Below are positions 25,727 through 33,442 of a DNA stretch of 64,000 nt, piece by piece. This stretch comes from CAWHJB01 sp963698715 (GTDB lineage Bacteria; Chloroflexota; Anaerolineae; Anaerolineales; UBA4823): assembly GCA_963698715.1 (NCBI GenBank), contig CAVORW010000006.1, positions 220,599 through 284,598 of the forward strand. Direction: 5' to 3'. Within the stretch, counting starts at the first letter, position 1; each line of letters starts with the position of its first letter. Under the pieces are notes generated by a model, which worked only from the letters and a program-made list of their open reading frames with translations, was not told where the DNA came from and made no database searches. The position numbers were made by a program, and so were the translations under genes.

Positions 25727-26155
25727 GAGCGAAATATTTAAACACATCCCGAGAGAACAGCAGGAGTTGATACTGCCATCCGACCTGTTTGAGCGATTGC
25801 TAGCGCGAGGCGAGATCCGGATAATGTTCGCGATCCAGCAGCCGCTTCTCTAGCGGTTATTCTATTCTGCCTTGTATGACACGCCAGATGAGCACTGGGC
25901 AGCTATGAAAAGTCGATATTCGGCCTACGCGGCGGCCAGCACGCGCCTCTTGAAAGATGGCCTGGATTACTCGAGCTTAAGACCTGGCATAGATGCGGAT
26001 AAAGCCATTCAGTTAACCTCCCTTGTTCTGGAAGGCGTCTACGCTCGTTTTCAGGGCCCTTTTCCCAGAACGTCCCATTGCTCGAATATTTTGCCACGGT
26101 CGTCAAAACGAAAGATATCTTTCAAAAACTTGCCAGTGTGCTTATGGCAAGATAA
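25701..26155 (+). pseudogene. TetR-family regulator remnant (ligand-binding domain only)
   Basis: Frame 3 reads, without a helix-turn-helix, EIFKHIPREQQELILP...FAIQQPLL, hits a TAG at 25851-25853, then continues in the same frame with RLFYSALYDTPDEHW...VLEGVYARF. Near 26055-26068 (GGGCCCTTTTCCC) the frame shifts by one base, and the natural tail NVPLLEYFATVVKTKDIF...VLMAR ends at the TAA at 26153-26155. So the DNA-binding domain is missing, one codon is nonsense and one frameshift is present. Its tail overlaps the convergent LysE gene by 34 bases. The TetR assignment rests on the C-terminal pattern. Confidence 0.65.
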
Positions 26156-26754
26156 GTGAGGCGCAGGCCAAACAGGATCAAGGCCGTCCCTGCTAGAGCG
26201 CTGATAGCTCGAAAAATCTTCTGGTTAAGGAAGCGCTTTCCCCAATGGGAAAGCAAGGCTACCAAGGTATGCCACATCAGGATGCCAACCAGAATGGATG
26301 AACTGACCAATAAGGCGTTTGTCCGCGAGCCCGCGGCCGAGGCGCTGCTCAGGATTGAACCAAAAATTCCCAGCCACCAGACTACCGCCAGAGGATTTGA
26401 GATGTTGATTAGATAACCCATCAGGAGGGGATTTCTGGATGTGCTTGCCGTGTCCGCGGCCCCAAAATCGAGCATGGCTGGTTTATCTCGAAAACTGTGA
26501 ACGCCGAGGTACACGAGCACTATGGAACCAAATACCCAGACCAGCACCTTCGTTAGGGGGGTATTAATGAACGCGGACAGGCCAAAAAAAACGAGCAGCA
26601 AGTATGTTGTATCCGCCAGGGTCACACCAACGCCGGTCAGAAATGCGCGTACAAAGCCTTGCTTAAAACCATTTTGGATGACTGCCACACTGGCAGGGCC
26701 AAGCGGCGCCGCCAGAGAAATCCCCAAAAAGATGTTTCTGAGTATTTCGTTCAT
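26122..26754 (-). CDS. LysE-family translocator
   Basis: 210 residues with about six hydrophobic segments and the LysE/RhtB opening motif (GISLAAPLGPASVAVIQNGF). The family exports amino acids or other small metabolites through the cytoplasmic membrane. The substrate cannot be inferred from sequence. The gene is 26 bases downstream of the HIT gene on the same strand, so it may be co-transcribed with it and the kinase fragment. Confidence 0.85.
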   Translation of the reverse strand: MNEILRNIFLGISLAAPLGPASVAVIQNGFKQGFVRAFLTGVGVTLADTTYLLLVFFGLSAFINTPLTKVLVWVFGSIVLVYLGVHSFRDKPAMLDFGAADTASTSRNPLLMGYLINISNPLAVVWWLGIFGSILSSASAAGSRTNALLVSSSILVGILMWHTLVALLSHWGKRFLNQKIFRAISALAGTALILFGLRLTYLAISTLASF

Positions 26755-26780
26755 ATCGCTAAGAACTATTCAGATTAAGT

Positions 26781-27110
26781 TCAGTCAACCCCAGGCCCCC
26801 GTACATGCCAATGCATATGCGGGGTCACGCCGTGTGCGACGGCGTTGACGCGCACAAAAAAGCCTGGTCGATTGAGTTCAAGCGCCCGGGCTGATTCCTG
26901 GACCGCAGTAATCATCGAGATGAGCAGCTCTCCGTTCAGCGCAGCAGCATCCATGATCGAGGGGATATGTTCCTTGGGTATCACAACCACATGGATTGGA
27001 GACTGAGGGTTCGGGTGGTGAAACGCCAGCACCAGATCATCCTCCCAGACTTTTCGAACTTGGATGACCCCGGACAACACATCTTCACAGTACCAGTCAC
27101 GGTATGCCAT
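26781..27110 (-). CDS. HIT-family protein
   Basis: 109 residues. The histidine triad HMHWHV lies near the C-terminus, and IHVVVIPKEHIPSI is the usual upstream element. HIT proteins hydrolyse nucleoside phosphoramidates or dinucleoside polyphosphates. AGGAGG precedes the ATG at 27110 and lies inside the last codons of the upstream kinase-like gene (14-base overlap), implying translational coupling. Confidence 0.88.
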   Translation of the reverse strand: MAYRDWYCEDVLSGVIQVRKVWEDDLVLAFHHPNPQSPIHVVVIPKEHIPSIMDAAALNGELLISMITAVQESARALELNRPGFFVRVNAVAHGVTPHMHWHVRGPGVD

Positions 27111-27435
27111 ACGGCCTCCTGTTTGGGTTATTGATGAGTGAAGCGTATTCCATCAGATCCGAATATGGATCCCAAAAGTCATCTATCGTAACAAGAAAAT
27201 CGGACTTATGGTAGCGTAGCGCCATTTCTAGCGCGGTTTGACGCGCAAGTTCAAGCTGCTGGACCAATTCTATCGGCCACCCTAGTACTCCTGGATGGAT
27301 AACACCACCAAGCACCATCGTCCGAAGATCGTCGACTGGAATGTGAACACCTTTTGGGTTTCGCTTGGCGATCTCCCGAGAGATAGTACTCTTACCTGAA
27401 GCTTGTGATCCAATAATTAGGAGTATGTGATTCAT
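27097..27435 (-). CDS. P-loop kinase-like protein, probably C-terminally truncated
   Basis: 112 residues with Walker A GSQASGKST (9-17) and a Walker B-like FLVTIDDFWDP. It resembles AAA_33/zeta-like small-molecule kinases, which are usually 160-190 residues. Here the protein ends shortly after Walker B, and the last residues are encoded by the ribosome binding site and start of the HIT gene, so the lid and C-terminal helices are missing. This looks like a deletion that joined two genes, though a short natural variant cannot be excluded. Confidence 0.55.
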   Translation of the reverse strand: MNHILLIIGSQASGKSTISREIAKRNPKGVHIPVDDLRTMVLGGVIHPGVLGWPIELVQQLELARQTALEMALRYHKSDFLVTIDDFWDPYSDLMEYASLINNPNRRPYGIP

Positions 27436-27646
27436 TAAAGTCTACCTTCCATTAAAACGTAGCCTCTTTGATGTTGTGTGGCCCAACTATTGGCATATAC
27501 TGCATTTATGGCAGATAAACCCTGTAAGGCTATGATACAGATATAGGAGCTCATAGCCTGGCGGACAAAGGCTCACTACTATCAAAAAATGTCACCGGAC
27601 AGTTTTAGCAACCGAATCACTATCTTTGCATAATAACAGAACGTGA

Positions 27647-27787
27647 ATAGAAAGGCATGGCCAAACTTGTAGTGATATTCTCCGTCAAATCCAGGCTGCT
27701 CACCGTCGCAACCTGTTGGTTTGGCTTGAAGATCGCCACAAAGCAGGCCAACCTGTTGCCCGGTTGGTGGAACAATTGGCTCGATGA
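27647..27787 (+). pseudogene. Possible CsoR/FrmR-family regulator remnant
   Basis: A 46-codon open stretch with no start encodes GQTCSDILRQIQAAHRRNLL followed by VWLEDRHKAGQPVARLVEQL. The CxDILxQIxA word and the acidic C-terminal helix recall CsoR/FrmR metal- or formaldehyde-sensing repressors, with the first helix and part of the second missing. The resemblance is suggestive only. Confidence 0.3.
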
Positions 27788-27992
27788 AGTTCTTAAAGTG
27801 CAAAGTTAGCGGGATAGTGAAATTAGAGATAGGATCAGTGCATTATGTCGGGATGATTCATCATCTGTACAGAGTCAGGGGGATAAATTTACATTGTTCC
27901 TGGAATTTTTATCCTTTTTCGAAAGTAGAAAAAAATAAGGGCATTAAATCAAAAGAGCACCTGCCAGGTGCTACTTTAATTTAATCAAATAG

Positions 27993-28066
27993 CTCCTCGA
28001 GGAGGAACTCGAACCTCCAACCTAGCGGTTAACAGCCGCCCGCTCTGCCTATTGAGCTATCGAGGA
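27993..28066 (-). tRNA. tRNA-Asn (anticodon GTT), 8-nt T loop
   Basis: A 7-bp acceptor stem (TCCTCGA/TCGAGGA), D arm with GG in the loop, and anticodon stem GGCGG/CCGCT with loop CTGTTAA give anticodon GTT. The T stem GGAGG/CCTCC encloses TTCGAGTT, eight bases instead of seven. CCA is not encoded. Other tertiary positions (T8, A14, A15 with T48) are normal, so a working tRNA is likely. Confidence 0.9.
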
Positions 28067-28275
28067 ATAGAACGACCCGGATTATAAACTCAAGCCGGAT
28101 CAGTGTCAAGGCGTGTGGAATCCGATCGCGAACACACCAGCACTGCCTATTTTTTAGCTTTGCTTGTAGATACGCTCAGCAGTCAAACGCTGACTGTATA
28201 CCTGTCAGTTTTGAAGGTTGTTTCTATATCCTACAAATTCTGACTAACTTGTTAGGTCATTCAGGGGGCTTTGGT

Positions 28276-28304
28276 TTGACTCGACTATGGCTAGCAAGTA
28301 TAAT
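28276..28304 (+). promoter_or_regulatory. Strong promoter of the signalling gene block
   Basis: TTGACT (28276-28281), 17-base spacer, perfect TATAAT (28299-28304), 53 bases before the DUF4388 gene. The following genes to at least 31942 are tightly spaced on the same strand. Confidence 0.75.
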
Positions 28305-28357
28305 CTTCAAGTCTTAAAAATTTTTCAAACTTTCTACAAGTTTCTGTTGAGGCCTGT

Positions 28358-29185
28358 ATGGCGCTTAAGGGCAATTTACGCGATTTCACCATAACGCAAC
28401 TCTTAAATTTAATTAATTTGGCCCGAAAAACAGGAACATTGATGGTTGAAGGGCCGAATGAAAAAATCTGGGTCAGCTTCAAGGAAGGCCGGCTGGCCTA
28501 TGCCCAGGTTGGGCAAGAGGACAACAGCCTGGCAACAATCTTGTTTAAGGCTAAGAAAATCTCTGCTGGACAGCATAAAGCAATTAAGGCGCGGGCCGGA
28601 TCAATGAGTGATAAAGAGCTGGGGCTGCTGCTGATTAACGCCAACTACATCAGCCAGCAGGATATTCTCAATTCCCTACAAATGCATTTTATTGGGACAG
28701 TCAATCGTTTATTTTCTTGGGTTGAGGGTTTCTTCAGGTTTGAGAACGAACTTTTACCTCCAGATGACAAAATCACTGTCCGGATCAGCCTGGAAAACAT
28801 CATTATCGAGGGTTCCCGCCGGCTGCGAGAGTTAGAGCAGTTAAAGGATGAGATCCCCAGCCTCGATATGGCTCTGAAATTTACCGACCGGCCTGGCACC
28901 AATATCCGCAATGTCAATTTAAGTGTCGAAGAATGGCGGGTAGTTTCTTATATCAACCCAAAGAACAGTATGCACCAGATCGCGCGCGCGACCAAATTGA
29001 ACGATCTGGAAATTCGTAAAATCGTCTATGGCCTTATACAGGCTGGTCTGGTGGAGATCATTCGGCCGACCGGTGCTCCACGTCCTGCCCCGCGTACACC
29101 ACCCAGAGTACCTGTTACCCAGGAAAATAAAGAAGAACAGAAGTCGTTGATCAACCGTCTAATCCAGCGGATCCGCTCTCTTTAA
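28358..29185 (+). CDS. DUF4388 (PATAN-like) domain protein
   Basis: 275 residues. Residues 1-100 match the DUF4388 pattern (GNLRDFTITQLLNLINLARKTG, then VSFKEGRLAYA), seen in regulators that pair with response regulators and small GTPases. A middle helical region and a C-terminal winged-helix-like segment (about 185-240, VVSYINPKNSMHQIARATKL) follow; the tail is Pro-rich and basic. Its position just before an MglA/Sar1-like GTPase gene is a recurrent arrangement. It is likely an adaptor that links signalling input to the GTPase. Confidence 0.75.
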   Translation: MALKGNLRDFTITQLLNLINLARKTGTLMVEGPNEKIWVSFKEGRLAYAQVGQEDNSLATILFKAKKISAGQHKAIKARAGSMSDKELGLLLINANYISQQDILNSLQMHFIGTVNRLFSWVEGFFRFENELLPPDDKITVRISLENIIIEGSRRLRELEQLKDEIPSLDMALKFTDRPGTNIRNVNLSVEEWRVVSYINPKNSMHQIARATKLNDLEIRKIVYGLIQAGLVEIIRPTGAPRPAPRTPPRVPVTQENKEEQKSLINRLIQRIRSL

Positions 29186-29236
29186 CGGATCAGGCCACTG
29201 GCCGCAAGCTAACAAAGACGATAAGGACTGCATCTT

Positions 29237-29773
29237 ATGCAAACGGTAAAAATGGTGGTTACAGGTCCCTTCAATGCTGGTAAAACCGAATTTATTCGTT
29301 CGGTCAGTGAAATTGATGTGGTCTCCACAGAGCGCAAGATAACATCTGAAGCCGAGAGGATCAAGCAGTCCACGACGGTAGCGATGGATTTTGGTCGTAT
29401 CACTGTAGACGAAGATCTGGTGCTGTATCTGTTTGGCACGCCAGGCCAAAAGCGATTTGATTTTATGTGGGAAATCCTATCTGAAGGGATGCTGGGGTTT
29501 ATTGTTATGTTGGACAGCACCCGCCCCGAGACATTCCGAGAAGCCCGTTCTATTCTTGAGACCTTTCGGGCTTATGCACCTACGCCTTATGTTGTTGCTG
29601 CTAATAAACAAGATAAAGAAGATGCCTGGGACCTGGATGATATGCGGATTGCGTTGCGCTTGGATCCCAAGGTTAAGCTGTTATCTTGTGTGGCAACCAA
29701 CAAGGAAAATGTGAAACAGGTTCTTCTAGAGCTATTATTCAGCATTCTGGCGGAAATGGAGAACGGGTCCTAA
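29237..29773 (+). CDS. Small Ras-like GTPase (Sar1/MglA-like)
   Basis: 178 residues: P-loop GPFNAGKT (10-17), G3 FGTPGQKRF, G4 NKQD and a C-terminal helical end. Bacterial relatives act as polarity or signalling switches with DUF4388 and roadblock partners. No roadblock (MglB-like) gene is present in this window, so the GTPase-activating partner is unknown. The gene follows the DUF4388 gene by 51 bases, making co-transcription likely. Confidence 0.85.
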   Translation: MQTVKMVVTGPFNAGKTEFIRSVSEIDVVSTERKITSEAERIKQSTTVAMDFGRITVDEDLVLYLFGTPGQKRFDFMWEILSEGMLGFIVMLDSTRPETFREARSILETFRAYAPTPYVVAANKQDKEDAWDLDDMRIALRLDPKVKLLSCVATNKENVKQVLLELLFSILAEMENGS

Positions 29774-29801
29774 ACCGGACCGTTAACGTGATTCAACTGC
29801 T

Positions 29802-30638
29802 GTGTCATCCATAACGACTGATCAGGGTATCGTACATTATGAGGTCTACGGGCGAGGCCGCCCGGTGATCTTGCTGCATGGTTGGCTGGGTTCCTGGGGG
29901 TTGTGGCAGGAAACTATGGCTTACCTGGGTCGCTATTATAGGACCTATGCACTGGACTTTTGGGGGTTTGGTGAATCGGGTAAAAAACGAGAAACCTATG
30001 CAGTGAATGATTTCGTCAGCCTGGTTGATCAGTTCATGGAGCAGCTAGGCATTGCTGAAGCGCCTCTGGTTGGACACAGTATGGGCGGGACGGTCAGTCT
30101 ATCTGTAGCCATGCGGTATCCACATCGGGTGCGCAAAGTTGTGGTGATTGGATCGCCCATTGTTGGCTCGTCCCTATCCTTCTTGCTCAAGTGGTTTGGT
30201 CGCCGGCCGATTGCTTATGTTGTTCACCACAACTTGTGGGTGATTAAATTTGGCTTCCGCCTTCTGGCTCCATTATATTCGCGCGACCCGTGCTGGCCCG
30301 ATATGATGGATCGTGATATCTCCAGCACAACACTGGAATCATTCTTGGTGAGTATCGCTTCATTGCGCAATACTGATTTGCGCCCCAGCCTGGATAAAAT
30401 CAAAGTGCCCGTAATGGGCATGTATGGCAACCGGGATATTGTAGTCAGCCCTCGAGAATGGAAGCCGCTGCTGGCTGGTGTACCGCATGCCCGCATAGAA
30501 AGATTTATCAAAGCCGGACATTTCATTATGTTGGATGCTCCTACACCGTTTATGGAGACCCTGCGTGATTTTTTGGATGGTGAGATTATCGAAGTCCACG
30601 CGCCTCTGCCGCTGACTGCAAGCGCTCCAGACGACTAA
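29802..30638 (+). CDS. Alpha/beta hydrolase (active-site complete)
   Basis: 278 residues from GTG 29802. HGWLGSW (26-32), GHSMGG with nucleophile Ser 93, YGNRDIV (acid) and GHFIML (base) are all present. It lies 28 bases after the GTPase gene. It is clearly paralogous to the protein encoded at 40968-41756: both open with VHYEV-GRGRP and share YALD-WGFG at the same positions. A lipid or ester substrate is likely but unproven. Confidence 0.85.
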   Translation: MSSITTDQGIVHYEVYGRGRPVILLHGWLGSWGLWQETMAYLGRYYRTYALDFWGFGESGKKRETYAVNDFVSLVDQFMEQLGIAEAPLVGHSMGGTVSLSVAMRYPHRVRKVVVIGSPIVGSSLSFLLKWFGRRPIAYVVHHNLWVIKFGFRLLAPLYSRDPCWPDMMDRDISSTTLESFLVSIASLRNTDLRPSLDKIKVPVMGMYGNRDIVVSPREWKPLLAGVPHARIERFIKAGHFIMLDAPTPFMETLRDFLDGEIIEVHAPLPLTASAPDD

Positions 30639-30664
30639 CCCCTGCTGCCCCTTTTGAAAATATT

Positions 30665-31942
30665 ATGTTGAAGATTATTCTTCAAGACCCGCGCTATCTT
30701 ATTCCCTTCAATGAGCGTGCCCGTGATTTGAGGGTCCTCAATAAACCATTGTGGTTAATTCAGCGCGATATCCTCGCTCCTTATACCAATCAAGAGCTGG
30801 AGCTTGTGCCCGGTGACCCCTTACCCCAAACCTCTGAACCCTGCCTGGTTTACCGTGACAATTTGTATTTTGATTCAGATTATATCGGCTGCTTCTTGGA
30901 TGAGGCCCAAAGGAGAAAGCGCGCCAGTCGAGCAGCGTTTTCGATAAGTGATCCTGCCTTTCGAGAACATGCTTTGCCACTTTCGAATTCTTATACTGAA
31001 CAAGGAGATCTGTATCTGGCGGATTTGTGGTACTTTCCGAACGGACCACAAGCTGATGCAGACCCACTGATGATTGATTTGCAATCGACAGAGGCGGGTT
31101 ATTACCATGTTCCGAGTTATATGGCGTACGAACAAGGTGAGCTCGTTTTTCAAGTGCCGCTACGCAGCCTTATCGCCATCGATTCATGGGTGCATATATT
31201 TATCGCTGACGTAGTTTACGGTTTGTTTGGCCGCGGTGCTCGGTTCGAAGCTCGTCTGAAACATGAACCGCTCTTCAAGCTTGGGATCCTGGCGCGAGCG
31301 ATGTTTGAAGGAAAGCAGGTTTTACAAAGCACCAGCCTGGTAAAAATCGGGAAAGGGTGTGTCATCGATCCACACGCTATTATTCATGGTCCGACCACCA
31401 TCGGCAACAATGTAACGATCAATGCTGGAACAGTGATTGAAAACTGTGTGGTTGGGGATAATGTGAATATCTCTCAGGGTTGTCAGCTGATGCTTTCTGT
31501 GATTGGTGATGGTGCATTTCTGCCATTCCGGTCATCCGTATTTATGACAACTATTATGGATAATACTATGGTCGCTCAAAATTCCTGTTTGCAAATGTGT
31601 GTCATTGGCCGCAACACGTTTGTGGGAGCTGGAACGACCTTTACAGACTACAATTTGTTACCCAGGCCGATCCGGGCGCTGGATGGCAATAATAGACTTG
31701 GTATCGCCAATCGTCCGGTGTTAGGAGGTTGCGTTGGCCACAACTGCCGGTTAGGTTCCGGGATGATCATATTTCCGGCCCGAACCATAGAATCGGACGT
31801 AGTGCTTTTTGCTTCACCTGGACGGCGGGTGATCGATCGGGATGTGCGCTACGAAGACAGCGACCATCATCAATTGCCCTATGCCAATATTCACCCCCGG
31901 CTGTACCCGCGCCCTGGCGAAATGAGTGAAGAAACTTGGTAG
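30665..31942 (+). CDS. Left-handed beta-helix nucleotidyltransferase/acyltransferase-like protein
   Basis: 425 residues. The N-terminal 220 residues resemble a degenerate GlmU-type nucleotidyltransferase fold without the usual LAAGxGTRM loop. Residues about 225-385 show the hexapeptide repeat pattern of a left-handed beta-helix (for example VIDPHAIIHGPTTIGNNVTI). This points to transfer of an acyl or sugar group, or to a structural role. It directly follows the hydrolase gene and precedes a broken acyl-ACP-reductase-like gene, so a lipid or glycolipid pathway is possible. Confidence 0.65.
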   Translation: MLKIILQDPRYLIPFNERARDLRVLNKPLWLIQRDILAPYTNQELELVPGDPLPQTSEPCLVYRDNLYFDSDYIGCFLDEAQRRKRASRAAFSISDPAFREHALPLSNSYTEQGDLYLADLWYFPNGPQADADPLMIDLQSTEAGYYHVPSYMAYEQGELVFQVPLRSLIAIDSWVHIFIADVVYGLFGRGARFEARLKHEPLFKLGILARAMFEGKQVLQSTSLVKIGKGCVIDPHAIIHGPTTIGNNVTINAGTVIENCVVGDNVNISQGCQLMLSVIGDGAFLPFRSSVFMTTIMDNTMVAQNSCLQMCVIGRNTFVGAGTTFTDYNLLPRPIRALDGNNRLGIANRPVLGGCVGHNCRLGSGMIIFPARTIESDVVLFASPGRRVIDRDVRYEDSDHHQLPYANIHPRLYPRPGEMSEETW

Positions 31943-31945
31943 ATC

Positions 31946-32347
31946 GTGGATACATTTGCTTTTATTATCCACCCAAATGATCCGAAGCAGGATGTCAGCC
32001 GTAAATTTCCACTTGCCGGGCGGATTTTCAACGTGCGCCAGATATATTTCTTGTCGTCCTTTTTCCCGCCGGTATATGTATCCGAGATTGACGGCATAAC
32101 ATCGCAATCAACTGGTAAGTCAATCACCAGCAGCGTCCGGGCCTTTATTCGTCCCGCGGATTAACCGCCAGGCAGCCTTGTTTGCATGGATATCCACCAG
32201 GGAGAGCGCGCGCCAGCGAAGGCGAAAGAGATTAACCGATCAGCTGCCAGGCATGGCCTTCGCATGAGCGATTTCTGCTCATTCATGCGGCCTGTCACAC
32301 CTGACCAAATTGAAAGGACCCTGGAGCGAGCCAGGGCATATTATTAA
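31946..32347 (+). pseudogene. Internally deleted acyl-ACP reductase-like (COG5322-type) gene
   Basis: The first 60 codons (from GTG 31946: FIIHPNDPKQDVSRKFPLAG, later FFPPVYVSEIDGI) look like the start of the predicted dehydrogenase family that includes acyl-ACP reductases. The frame meets TAA at 32162-32164. The same frame then continues to another TAA at 32345-32347, encoding AARHGLRMSDFCSFMRPVTP and DQIERTLERAR, which fits the family's C-terminal end. The central 250 or so codons, with the catalytic and NAD(P) regions, are gone. The rest of the gap to 32524 holds nothing else clear. Confidence 0.5.
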
Positions 32348-32524
32348 GATTGATTTTATTGTAAAAATTGTTTACAACCAATACACTTGGAACTGTACCT
32401 TAAGTATTGTTCGGCCGATCGCGATCAGGGCGGCTGAACGGATCCAATGAAAAGCATAGTTTCCGCTCCGGCAGTTTCATTCTGTCCGGGTCGGAAATAA
32501 AGGACTCATTTCTGGGAGGCGAAT

Positions 32525-33412
32525 ATGGGCAGAGCCAGATTATTAATTGTAGAAGACGATTTCGATATCGCAAACATGTTGCGAATCTATTTCACCGGCC
32601 AGAATTATGATGTGGATACGGCCTCGCGCGGCTCAGATGCGCTCGAAAAGACCCGTCAGAACTTACCGCACTTGATCGTTTTGGATATCATGCTCCCGGA
32701 TATCGACGGATTTGAAGTGTGCCGGATCTTACGCACCAACACTCGCACCAGCCACGTACCGATTATCTTTTTGACCCAAAAAGACGAACGCAGCGACAAG
32801 CTGCAGGGATTGGAGTTGGGGGCTGATGATTACGTAACCAAGCCTTTCGATATAGAAGAGCTAAAGCTGCGGGTTCAAAGAGCTATAGCCCGGGCTGAAC
32901 AGCAGAGCCTGACGGATCCTCGTTCGGGTTTACCATCGGGACGCTTAATCGAGGAACAACTGCGCCGGATTATACGGTTGAGTGATTGGGCGCTGATGGA
33001 TATTCGCATTAATCATTTTGAGCCCTTCAAGGATGTTTATGGCTTTGTGGCTGGCGATGACGTTTTGCGCTTTACGGCAATGATGCTGGGCGAGGTGGTT
33101 GACGATCATGGCAACGTGAATGATTTCATCGGCCATGCGGGGGGGGACAATTTTATTGTCATCACAACCGAACAGGCGGCAGGTGGGATTGCCCAACGAC
33201 TGAAAGAACGTTATGCGGAGGAAGTCTTATCACATTATAGTTTCATGGATCGGGAAGTAGGCTATATCGTCACCCATAACGGCAGCGATCAGCCAATCCG
33301 TCATCCGCTGATGAGCTTGGCAATTGGAGTTGTATCGCCATCTCAGCACCAATTCGCGGATATTCGTGAAATCACTGAGATGGCGGCGGAAGCCCGCCGG
33401 CAAAATGCTTGA
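32525..33412 (+). CDS. Response regulator: REC plus degenerate GGDEF-like domain
   Basis: 295 residues. A REC domain (1-122) has acidic pocket ED-D (10-12), phospho-acceptor Asp 54 and the YVTKPF lysine. Residues about 130-290 follow the GGDEF fold (LTDPRSGLPSGRLIEEQL), but the active-site loop reads HAGGDNF instead of GGDEF, so cyclase activity is doubtful. It may bind nucleotide or act as an output scaffold. GGGAGG precedes the ATG. It lies immediately before the giant kinase gene, its likely phosphodonor. Confidence 0.85.
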   Translation: MGRARLLIVEDDFDIANMLRIYFTGQNYDVDTASRGSDALEKTRQNLPHLIVLDIMLPDIDGFEVCRILRTNTRTSHVPIIFLTQKDERSDKLQGLELGADDYVTKPFDIEELKLRVQRAIARAEQQSLTDPRSGLPSGRLIEEQLRRIIRLSDWALMDIRINHFEPFKDVYGFVAGDDVLRFTAMMLGEVVDDHGNVNDFIGHAGGDNFIVITTEQAAGGIAQRLKERYAEEVLSHYSFMDREVGYIVTHNGSDQPIRHPLMSLAIGVVSPSQHQFADIREITEMAAEARRQNA

Positions 33413-33442
33413 GCCCGAAGCTTCAGTTAGATTGGTTTCACC

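Larger units (their letters stand above)
27436..28357. other. Gene-poor region with tRNA-Asn and degenerate sequence
   Basis: About 920 bases. It contains a possible regulator remnant (27647-27787), tRNA-Asn (27993-28066) and the promoter at 28276. The other open frames here, on either strand, show no recognisable family and no ribosome binding site. Confidence 0.5.

Noticed and set aside
27582..27803. 73-codon minus-strand frame in the gene-poor region
   Set aside because: The opposite strand carries a more plausible regulator remnant; no ribosome site or family match.
32407..32610. 67-codon frame upstream of and overlapping the REC-GGDEF gene
   Set aside because: Out of frame with the well-supported gene at 32525 and without family similarity.
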